Assembly: GCA_964036315.1 (NCBI GenBank)
Contig: OZ038517.1
Span: 23,511,162-23,575,161, forward strand
DNA from: Acanthosepion esculentum
Taxonomy: Eukaryota > Mollusca > Cephalopoda > Sepiida > Sepiidae
Direction: 5' to 3'
DNA: 64,000 bases
The notes under the pieces were generated by a model. The model was not told where the DNA came from. It did no database searches and was given only the letters and a program-made list of their open reading frames with translations. The translations under genes were made by a program, and so were the position numbers. This document shows positions 42,043-54,000 of this stretch, in pieces; the stretch's first letter is position 1; each line of letters opens with the position of its first letter.

Positions 42043-45000
42043 AAAAAATATGGTCTTAAGGTTAAATTATTAACAAACCACACGAACAAATTAAACCCAC
42101 GTGCAACTGCAGAATAAAAAACGAATGTCCCTTAAACGGTAATTGCTTACAAAACAACGTAATCTACCAAGCCACGACAAAATCAGCAGATAATGAAGAA
42201 AAAGTATATATAGGAGTAACCGAAGGACCATGGAAACAAAGAAATTATGTACACAAAATGTCTTTCACAAATAGTAAATATGCGAACAGCACAATGCTTT
42301 CTAAGTATATCTGGGAAATAAAAAACAAAACACACACCACACCAAAAATATCTTGGAAAATAAGGAAAAAATCATCAGCCTACAACAACCTATCAAAAAC
42401 CTGCAAACTTTGCTTGGAGGAAAAAATAGCTATCATTACCTTCCCAGATGAAAATAAATTATTAAATAAAAGATCCGAGCTAATCTCAAAATGTAGACAT
42501 GAAAACAAATTTTTACTACGTAACTTAAAATAGAAAAATAAATAAATATATAAACAAACAACAATAAAATAAGCAAAATAAATTACTCCAAACAAATCAT
42601 AAAACCACACCTGTTAGAATATACGAAATTAAATCAAAACAAAAGAACGGATGAAAGTTATAACTGTTATACAAATAAAAATAATAATAAAAAAACAAAA
42701 AAAACATTAATAAAAGATAATATACTACGTTACTTAAAAACCGAAAGCCAAAAAGATATAGTGTAACAAATAAATAACAACAAGTATAATAAATCGATCT
42801 AAACACATCCAAATATATAAATAAACTAACAACCGATTACGATAAACTAGCCGTTTAAAAAACAAAACAAAACAAAAACAAATAAAGATAACCAACCTAA
42901 ATAGATGAATTAAAAACTGTTCCCACCTAAATAATAGTCAGAAAAAACCACAAATTCAACAAACAGATTTAATCAATGACAAATAAACAAATATATAAGA
43001 TAAAAAATAAAAATGAAAATAAATAAAAACAAGCAAAACAATTTGACCCAAATAAATAAGCGAACAAGCGATTTCCGGTAATGACGGCCATTATAGACTA
43101 CCAACAATAAGCTATATAAACAAATTTTACTACGTTAACCAAAAACACCGATCAAAATAAAAGAATAAATAAATAAATATATAAGATAAAAAATAAAAAT
43201 AAAAATAAAAAAAACAAACAAAAAACAAGCAAAACAATTTGACATAAATAAATAAACAAATAAGCCACTTCCGGTAAAAGTAACCGCCAAAATAGACTAC
43301 CCATAATGCACCACTGACCCTTATATAAATAGCCGAGAAAAATAACAGCACTAGTCGCCTGACGATTGCCCTAGCATGAAACAGACTGTCGCCTCTAAGT
43401 GCTGACTTCCATGTCCACTTTTATATTTACACACGCTCTATCTCTGATATTGAGCACTTTACCCCATAAATATAGCACACTTTAAGACTATATTTCTGTA
43501 TATATATATATATATATATATATTTGGGGGGGGGCTTAAGAATGTCTTATATGTGGAAATATATGGTATATATGTGTATGTGTAGAAATAACCTTTTAAT
43601 TGGTGTCAGTAAAACAGTTGATTTCTGAAGTGCGTTACCTGAGCAGGAAGAAAGTATCCACTGCAAAAGGTGCAGCTAACACTGCTTGAAAAGTAAAACT
43701 CTGATGTAACTCAAGTCCGTCCATCATATTTTCTGTGGAATAAAATAAAATAATGTCAGTGCCAAGCATTTCTGCAGGTTTTTATTGTAATGCCTGCCTT
43801 ACCATTTAAGAAGAATTAAAAAGTAAATGTAGATAAGTAAAAGTGTTTTCTTTCCTTGGGATTTACAATGTTCAGTCATGTGCTCATTCTGGGATATACA
43901 TCAGTCATGGAAGACTGAGAGTTAATTCAGGTTATAACACAAGATAGTAGTTGAGATAGACCTGAGGAGAAAATCAAAACACATTTAGTTGAGTGAAAGA
44001 CTTGTGGGAGAAATTTCAACAGAAATTATCACAATAGTTGAGAGTTAGTCTCTGCAGTTGCTGCTGGTTTTGTCATTGGCTGAAGGCATCACTTGATGTC
44101 ACTATTGATGGCCTGGTTAAGCTTACCTGCCATGAGGTCCATCACTGATGCTAGTGTGGTCGGATCTGCTTTTGTGGGTGAAATCAGCATTGACTTTAGT
44201 GGGTCAGTGTTTCAGAAACAACTACTGTGAAAACCGTGCAAGGCTTTTCTGACAGTTCCTAAAATATGTTTTCATACCTGGGTAATAAAATAAGCTGGTC
44301 TTGAAGACGAATTAACTTGTGTACTGAGTTTGATAACAGAAAATGGAAAGGTGCATAAGAATAGAAAAACATGTCTTTCCAAAACTAAGTAAAGTATCAA
44401 GATACAGGTAAATATCTTGATAAACAAAGAAGAAATGTTGAAATGCTATGTAATATACAGGGTGTCCATAAAGTTAATGTGCACTTTAAAAAATCTATAA
44501 TTTCATTTGGATTTGCAATAGAAATAATCTATAAAAAATGTTATAAAGTTTAATGTGCCTAGTTTTAAGTATAGCTAAAATAACTAATGTGATTTCAGGC
44601 ATTACTGTAAATCAGTTGGCAAATGTTTTCTGTGAACTGCAAAATTGTATTACCCTTTGTATTTCTAATGATGGAGGACATGTTGAAACTTAAATAAAAT
44701 TTCAATAAAACATTAAAAAATATAGATTTACTTCTTTCTAATCCTTTTTACAAATTATTTCTATTGCAAATACAAATCAAGTTATAAATTTTTACAAGTG
44801 CACACAAACTTTATGGACACCCTGTATATATAGAGTGAGGAATGAATTAGTGTTAAAATGTCAACATAAAAACAAATTTAAATTTCCATACATGATAGGA
44901 AATGCTGGACAATTTCCTCACAGAGGAATAAGAGATGTAAGGTGACAAAGTGGTTGAATAAGAGATGCAAGGTGACAAAGTGGTTGAATAAGAGATGCAA

Positions 45001-48000
45001 GGTGACAGAGTGGTTGAATAAGAGATGTAAGGGTGACAAAGTGGTTGAATAAGAGATGTAAGGGTGACAAAGTGGTTGAATAAGAGATGCAAGGTGACAA
45101 AGATGTAGTTCTACTGACAAATGTGAAGAATTTCATGGAGAAGGTTTGAAAAAAATATGAACGTCAAAGAAACTTATATTAAGAATCAGGTAAAAACAGT
45201 TGAAATTTCTGGTATACATAATAAAGAAGGAAATATGTTGGGTGATGGAGGTTTATCTTATGATAACAGTTTTTCACTTTCCACTCTTGCTAGAGCACAA
45301 AAGTGTTTTCACGTCCTTGTGGGTGACAAATTATTTTCCACCCTACAACCCCTTTTTCACAGACGATACGACACAAGCCTCTCACTGCTCTATGGCTATT
45401 TCCATAGAAAGTGTTCAGATGAACCTTCACAGATAAGACCCACCATGCTACACATATTTTAGCAAACCACCCTCATTCCCTTCATATTCCTTTGGTGAAA
45501 TGTAAGTCTGACAAGCAGCTTCTTCCCATGGTTCCCACTGCTCTGTGGTACTGACTCCCAAGGGATGCTTCCCCAATCCCTACAAACATAACCCTTTAAG
45601 TCTAGACATAACTGTTATCTTCCCCACATATCTGTATCATATAAGCTGTATCTCTTACTCTGTAACCCTCTACCTCGAGTGGCCCTCGGGCCTTATATAG
45701 GGTAAACATCATTGTAAAGATAAATAAAAAAAACATATTCACAGAATTATTATTATACTGTTTTCTTGGCATGGTTTTACAGGTAAGAAAACAACTTTAT
45801 TGTTTGAAGTTGTTAATATTTATACAACATTCTTTTCTGAGTTTCTGAATTGATGCTTACCTGTATATATTGATACTTACACAAAGTAAAGGTATGTATT
45901 CTCCCTCAGGTGGTCCAACCACCTGAGAGAGAACATATACCTTTACATTTTACTGCTCAAAGATAGCAAGGGTTTCAAGACTTGTGCACTTATAATTCTC
46001 AACCAGGAGATGTTTGTTTGTCTTTTTAATGGCATATCAACTCCTTATGGGTCATGTAATGCTGAAATTTGATTTTCTTAGGGGCTTTGAATGAATATAA
46101 ACATGATACATGTTATTCTGCTTTCACAATTGAATACATGGTAGATGATACTCAGCTTTTGTGCATATACAGGTTTGTGTGGACATATTAGGTTGGTGCA
46201 AAAATAATGTCGTTTTTTGACATGATCTTGAACGTCAAAAAAACATTATTTTTGCACCAACCTAATAATTACTAGAGGTGATGATATGTGTGTTTAATGT
46301 TGTAGTTTTCTTGAAGTTATATTTTGGAACACAGTTTGATTTCTTTGAGTTTGTTATATGGATTAATGTCATGAAAGTTCAGCTAAGTCATTGGATTCTT
46401 GAGGTTCTTTCAATCCCTCCAAAAATCCCTTGCTGGTCAACCATTTGTCTTCATTATACTTGCACTGAACAATTAAAGTTTCATCACTTTTGACCATTTT
46501 TTGAGGACTGCAAGTTTTAATACCTTCATTTTTTTCTTTCAATCCCTTGCTGGTCAACCATTTGTCTTCATTATACTGGCACTGAACAATTAAAGTTTCA
46601 TCACTTTTGACCATTTTTTGAGGACTGCAAGTTTTAATACCTTCATTTTTTTCTTTCAATCCCTTGCTGGTCAACCATTTGTCTTCATTATACTTGCACT
46701 GAACAATTAAAGTTTCATCACTTTTGACCATTTTTTGAGGACTGCAAGTTTTAATACCTTCATTTTTTTCTTTCAATCCCTTGCTGGTCAACCATTTGTC
46801 TTCATTATACTGGCACTGAACAATTAAAGTTTCATCACTTTTGACCATTTTTTGAGGACTGCAAGTTTTAATACCTTCATTTTTTTTCCAATGAAGAAAC
46901 AGACTTCTCGTCTTTCTTTGTTTAACAGAATATCAACTCCTTATGGTCATTTAATGCCAAAATTTAATTTTCTTGGGAATTTTGAAGTAATAAAAATGTC
47001 ATTCTGCTCTCATGGTAGATGGTACTCAGCTTTTGTGCATGTACATGTTTGTGTGGCCATAAATACTAGAGGTGGTGATATGTATGCTTTATGTTGTAGT
47101 TTTCTTGAAGATATATTTTGGAATATAGTTTGATTTCTTTAATAAATTCTAGGATATCTGGCAGGCTTAAGCAGATGGATGACAGAACATGGTCAGGGAA
47201 GGAAGCAGAAGGAAGGAACTTGTTGAGAGCTGCAAGGGATAGAGGGAGAGCTATACTCGCGTATGTCCTGAAAGGACATGGCATATAAAAAGAAAAAGGA
47301 TATTATATGGATTAATGTCATGGGAGAGTTCTTTCATGTTGGTTGTTTGGTTGATTTTGTTTAGTGGCTTATCAACTCCGATGGGTTATTTAATGCCAAA
47401 ATCTAAATATTTTGAATACAATTGTATGACTTCAACTATAGATAAAATGTATTATTGGTCATTTTACCATAAATATGTATTACTGGTAATTTTACTATAA
47501 ATATATATTTTTATACTTTCATAGTGTTTTGTTTTTATTTGGGGGTTCACTATTTACCCATAGATGGGACCCTATCAGGTGCTACTAATTTGGGTCAGGG
47601 TGGACGTGGGAAGCACAGCAATTAAGAGGTGGTACCATGCTTCTCGAAACCTCTAATCTCCTGATCAGGGGCCTTGCTGCCAGATGTAGTTTATTGTCAA
47701 ACCCAGGACTAACCAGGGGAGGTAATCTTAAAACTTATACCAAAATCCTACACTGAATATACTGGTATTAACAATTTTAAAAAAAAAAAAAGCCCAAAAC
47801 TTACTAATGTAATCCTCTGATGCAAGCTTGTAGGTGTGTCCAAGAATGATCCATGCCATGCTCAGGAAACGAATACCATTTATACAAGACAGTACTTCCA
47901 CTGTATGTTTGGTGTTCAACAGCCAGTAAGCATTACGTCTCACAGAGAAAGCTAACAAAAATGTTCCAAATCCCCTGTCTGGTGTTTAGGAAAGAAAAGA

Positions 48001-51000
48001 AAATAATTATTAATGAACATTTTAAAATCAAATAAATTTAATTTTTTTTACAGTAAAGTTCACCCTGTACAAGTGAGACAATGAAATCAAGTATGGCTGA
48101 TCATATATGGAAGGAAAAGTGTGATCAGCAATCACTGTTGAATGAAGCGAAAAGGAACACTGGAGAATAAGACGTCTGAAGGTACCAATACATATGGTAG
48201 AATATGACAACCACATTAGTAGGCCTAGCATAGACACTATAAGAGAGCTATTGTCTAGTTTGCACTTCTTCCTGGTCTTTTGAACAGGGTTAGAGGTTTA
48301 CCCTTTGTTTTCTGTTTTGTATTAGTGATGTAATGGAATAACCTGTCACCCCATGAGTGACTACACTATAGGTAGTAACTACCTATAAGTACCTGTAAGT
48401 CAACAGATTATAGAGACTAGCTGGGATCTGTTGAGTATGACTCAGACTTACACAAGAACTACTGATCTTCCAGTAGAGCACTCACTACTGGATTGACTTG
48501 CGATGACCTTGTGCATAACTGTTAACTTTATTCTTTTTCGGTTCGAAATTCCAACCATCTGAAGAAGGCCGGAGCGTACAACGGCCGAAACGTTGTGACA
48601 AATATGGCGACAAAGATGAGGACAATAGTCCGACTAATGTAAATACTGTACATAATACCTCATCTCAGAAATATAGACAGAATTAAATTTCTGTTTTTTT
48701 CTAAAATTTACTTCAGTTCTGTACTTCTAACATACCCACCTGAACTCAGAATTATTTTTCACTAATTATTTTTTTGTCTATTCCCCCAATAGAAGTAGAT
48801 AGGTTTGCCTATCATTCAGTTCATAGTCCTCCCTGATTTTTTGAACAGGAGTAGAGGTATATCTCTTGTTTACTGTTTAGGATTGGGTTACTTGGTTCCT
48901 TCAAGTCTGTACTTCTAACATTGCTGCCTGAAATCTGAAATTTTATTCAGTAATTGTTATTTTTTTTCCTCTCCCAATGAAATCTTGACCTCTTCAATTA
49001 GTCATTATCTTTCCCTTTATTACACTAATACAACTCCATGCAGTAATCGTCTAACCTGGCGTGGCCCTCAGGCCTTATATTGAGTGAACATTAGTAAAAG
49101 AATTAATAAAAAAAGAGAAATGGCAACAGAGACAGCCAAGCTTCACAGCAAGACTTTATTATTGAGAAAGAGAAGTGCAGTCCAGTGGTTTCAGTATTGG
49201 TTCACAGGAGAACAAGTGACAGGATTAAAGCACTGGTTCAGGAATTCAGTTGCATAGTAATTGTGAGTTCATTCCATAGGCAATACAATAGGTAATATTT
49301 TTGCTATTTATCAGGATGTCATCAAGGTATGTAATCGTGAATTCCAGTCTGCCTAGCATAGTGTTCATTATTTGCTGAAATATCGCCGGCGCGACCTTGA
49401 TCCTGAATGGTAATCTCTGGAACTTGCATAACCCTTTATGTGTGTTTATGCACAACAACCTTGAGCTTTCCTCAACTTTGCGACAAAAACCTGAAGTCTA
49501 CACTGAGAAAAAAGGAATAATCCTTACACAAAATTACAGTGTAAACATGGAAGACTTTAAGGCAACCATATTGGAACTAATGAAAATGCAATTCGAACAA
49601 AAACAAAAAAATGAGGAAAGACAGACTAGGCTCCAAGAAAAACAAAAAAGTGTTAGTATGACTGTCAGTCTGGTTTGGAGTGAACAGCTATCGGCTTGAC
49701 ACGATTCATCCCTCTCTCTTGAGAGGTGTAGTATACATAGTGTTAGGAAGAGTTCATTCTGTAGTTATAGGTAAGGACCCATAACATGTATTCACTAAAA
49801 TAACATTTAAAGTAGTAATACAAAATAATAACAGATTCAAAAATGAAATCCATTGATTGCTTAGCCTAGTAAATGTAAAAAAAAAAATTTACTCGGTCAT
49901 AAATGTAATCCCTTTTACCAAAAATAGATAAATAAATCTCATAATTTATATTATTTACACTTGGACTCTTGTTCTCATCTTTGTTGTTATTAACACAGTG
50001 TTTCAACCATTGTGTCCTCCAGCCTTCTTCAGATGCTTGTTAACCGAGGTAACCTTAAGGGAATACACACCGTAAACAAACATACATATTTTTACTTTTC
50101 AATTAAAATGTGTAAAATTTTTCCAAAATTTTTTTTTGTTAGAATGTTTTCCTTCATTCCTATTTCCTGGAATGGCTTTTTTATTTTTTAAAGATCTTTA
50201 CTTAAGAAATTGAGAGGCACGGTAGAGTAACGAACAGCGGCTCAGATTGAGGAATCAGAAAGCCGAGTTCGAATACCAGTCAAATCCATTACATTCACTT
50301 ACACTTCTTCTCCCACCAGCTATGGGTAAATAGCAGGACAGGCCGGGTTCTATAGCCTCGGATGGTAACTGGTCTACCGCAGAAAGAAATGGCAACCTAT
50401 TGTGGGAAAAAATCTGCTTTGTCAGTCATATATCGAAAGATGCATGATTGTCGAAGCATGTATCACACATGACACATAACAGACTGACTTACGAAATTAA
50501 ATTTATATTTATGTTATATAGGAAGAAAATGAATAACTACTGACAGGTGTATAAATAACGATGTTAGGCTATTGACTGGGGTGTTTATTAAGTGACTATT
50601 GAGTGGAACTATCCAGTCAAATTAGTGTGTATTATTGTGTGCCAATGATTTGGGTTTTGATTTAAGATTTACCAAACATTACGCCAAGCTAAGCCACACT
50701 ACTAACAAGGTATTCACTGAAATGGTTAATTATCTTTGGTTGACTTTTACTTCTTTGTTCCTGTTAAGTATTTATTTGTGGTTGTAATGAAATACTGTTT
50801 TATCTTTACATTGAAATCTTGAGTTATACTTGATCATTTAACAGCCACCGTATGTCACAAAAAATTTAATCTTTCATGGTGTAATAATGTGTTGGATTAC
50901 CCTATCTTGTTTGCCTAGGGACTTCTCCTGATGTCCAGTAAGTGGCATTGTATAAAGGAATATAAAAGAAAAGAGCACAAACTCACCCTTTTCTCCCTCT

Positions 51001-51002
51001 CC

Positions 51003-51036
<34 letters not shown>

Positions 51037-54000
51037 GTCTATCTTCCATTCTTCACCCACAGGATGCAGTAGTGACAAGACATGTCTTGTTTCCCCACTG
51101 AGAGACTTCTTATTTACAGTGTCACATAAATACAAATCTGCAAATATTATTCATCTATTCAATATCACTACTAGTTGTTAACATCATGCCATTGGAAATG
51201 CACAGCTGAGAAATAAAGTACTATTACATTTTACTTACATTATTTATATTTGAACTATTGTCTCCATCTTTGTTGTTGTTTTTTAGGATTTGATTTCTTT
51301 CGTCATCACTCCCATTCCTTTTTTTCACCTGCTTTTCTTTTCATTTTACCTAGCTTTTTTACATTCTGTCTACCTTTCCTTCTTACCTCCTTTCCTTCCT
51401 TGAGGTTGATATGCCGTAAAACAAAATAAACTAAACCAATCTAAACTAAAGAATACATATTCTATTCATATGAAATTATCCTAAAAATGTTGTTGGCATT
51501 AAATAACCCGTTGAGTTTGATAAATTGTATAACTGTTGTGGTAGGATCCACCTAATTTGCATAGTGGAGTACCGACCATATAAATATGGTTGGTACCGGG
51601 AAGAGAGGGAACGAATCAAGAGATTCAACCAGAGACTCTGCCCGACTGCGACTCAGTCAACACATTCTCCAGGAACGGTCTTCCCAGGAATATACAAAAG
51701 ACTATATGTAAATATTGTGTACACTTTCTTGTTTCAATACATTTTGTTCTAAGTACATTTTGTGTTGCATTATTATTCCATGCATTAGTCAAGTTTCAAC
51801 AATAACAAAATAAACCAAACCAAACCAAACTACCAGTGGATGATATCACCCAGGTTGGGAAACCTTGCTCAAAATGAATAATATTCCAATGATTCCACTA
51901 TACGCATTACCTTCCTACCATAGAGTTCAGGTGTTGATGTTTTCTTGTCTTTCTCCTGACTTTAACATTGAACATTTTCAGGTGTAACTGATTTTTCATC
52001 AGCTGTTAGGATATTTTTCTCCATTGTTCTGATGTTACATTGGCCTGGTCGGAATACATTTCTTTTTTTTTTCATATACACTAATTTAGTTTGTGGGTTA
52101 AAAAGACATCATCAGCTCCACAATGAAAATATATAAATTACAAAGAAATCACTTGCATTATTTATATTATTCAGACTGTTATCCTCATCTTCATTACCAT
52201 ATTCAAAACATTTTGGAGGTTCTTCAGATAATTGGAATTTCTTCTTCAGGTGACTGGAATTTTGAACTGGGCATAGTGGATAAACATGTTGGTTAGATCC
52301 AGTGACTAGACCCAAAGAGTTGTGAGTTCAATACCAGACCACATCAGTGGTGAACCAAAACTTGGAGAATTGAGTTAAAGGGAAATAACTGAGACATTCG
52401 GAAGAGGCATGACACGTGGAACTAGAACAATCTATCCTGGTGGATGAAATAAAGGGTTTGGTTTGAAATTCCAATCACCCGAAGAAGGCTGGAGCATACA
52501 ATGGCCGAAATGTTGTGAAAATGACAATGGAGATGAGGATAACAGTCCGAATAATGTAAATAATGCAAGTAATCATAATACCTCATCTGAGAGATATCGA
52601 CAGATACAAAGAAATCATATACCAGATACAACGCAATAAGCATAAACAAAAATGATAAGAGGCTTTCGTATACATTTCAAATAAAATATTGTATATTCTA
52701 AAGATCATATATGTATACAGAGATAAAAAAAAGATTTCTTATCTGATAGGAGCGACATGGTCTATCAGAGCACTGTCCATGGATATCTGCTTCGTTTGTC
52801 TATCAAAGATGAAGAGAGAGAAAATTTGATATTTGTTTCAACTGGCAGAAAAAAATGCCTGTTACGGTGCATGATAGGAGTTTTCATATTTATTTAACTA
52901 TTTTTTTAATCTCACTTTTCTTCTTTATTTTAATTATCATTCTTGTCTGTAAAATAATTTTATTACTTATCTTTTAATTTTTCTTTTATTACTAATTATT
53001 TATTATTTTGGTTTCATACTTCTATATAGTCTAGTACTAAGGGTTCAAGGTTATTTCGTGGTCTATTTGTTATCACTACAATATATTTAAGGAACGGTTA
53101 GTTAGGATGAAAACATTTGTCATTTCAATAGTTTCTTCAAAATGGAAATTATTTATGAGTCACCTGAATATGATAACAACAATATTAAAGTTTAACTGGG
53201 ATGGTAGAGTTCTTTGTAGTCTTTCCACTTTCGTGAGTGCCCTATGACCCTAACACCAGCAAATCTGGCAAGAGGACTGTAACTTGAACTTACCTGCAGA
53301 TGTTTTGTCGTTGAAAATATCATGTTCAGTTGTAGTATTTGTGTTGGGAACTGGACCACTAATAGTGAAACTGTTTGCATTCTGGTTAGAATTTAAAAAA
53401 GCAATTGAATTACTGGCTCCTGGAAGGGTTTCAGTTTCAGGTGGAGGAGGAAGAGGAGGAGTAGTAGGAGCTTTTGGTTTTGACAAAGAATGGTCTGGTG
53501 CCATTGGCGCAGGCTTTTTACCACTGGGGGAATTCTCAGATGGTATCAGAATTACTTCGTTGTTACCATTTGCTGCAATGTCTCCATTCTTGTTATTGAG
53601 GCTAAAAGAATTTGTATGTGATCCAGCAGACAGACTGTCCATTTCATAGGCATTGTTGTAGTGAGTGCTGGAATACATATTAATATCATTATCATAGGAA
53701 ATGAAGTCCTCATCAAATTCGGGACTTTTGTCATAGAAGATCAGATCATACAGAGTTCCGATGAGCAAGAAGATGCATATAACACCAATAAGGACCCTGC
53801 AAGAAATATAAGACAGCAGAATGAGAGGGTGACTGAGGTACTGAAGGTTTTACAATAAGAATGAATTGAAAATCAGGAAGAAAGGGATTGTCAGTGGTCA
53901 AGAATTAATGCAAGCATTATAGATAGAAGAGGGCTATTATATGTAGAATGTAAATTCATTGCAAATGATTTACTATAGAAATGCAATGAAAATCAGGAAG

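Noticed and set aside
45895..45950. Palindrome around CAGGTGGTCCAACCACCTG
   Set aside because: Short, and looks like a worn remnant of a Penelope fold-back; too little sequence to classify.
48240..48540. Sixth solo LTR
   Set aside because: Composition is suggestive, but I could not find TG...CA ends with a matching 5-bp duplication.
53284..53649. 121-codon plus-strand frame opposite the first mapped long exon
   Set aside because: It is the antisense shadow of the NRF-6-like exon 53294-53796, which has correct splice sites and a family helix.
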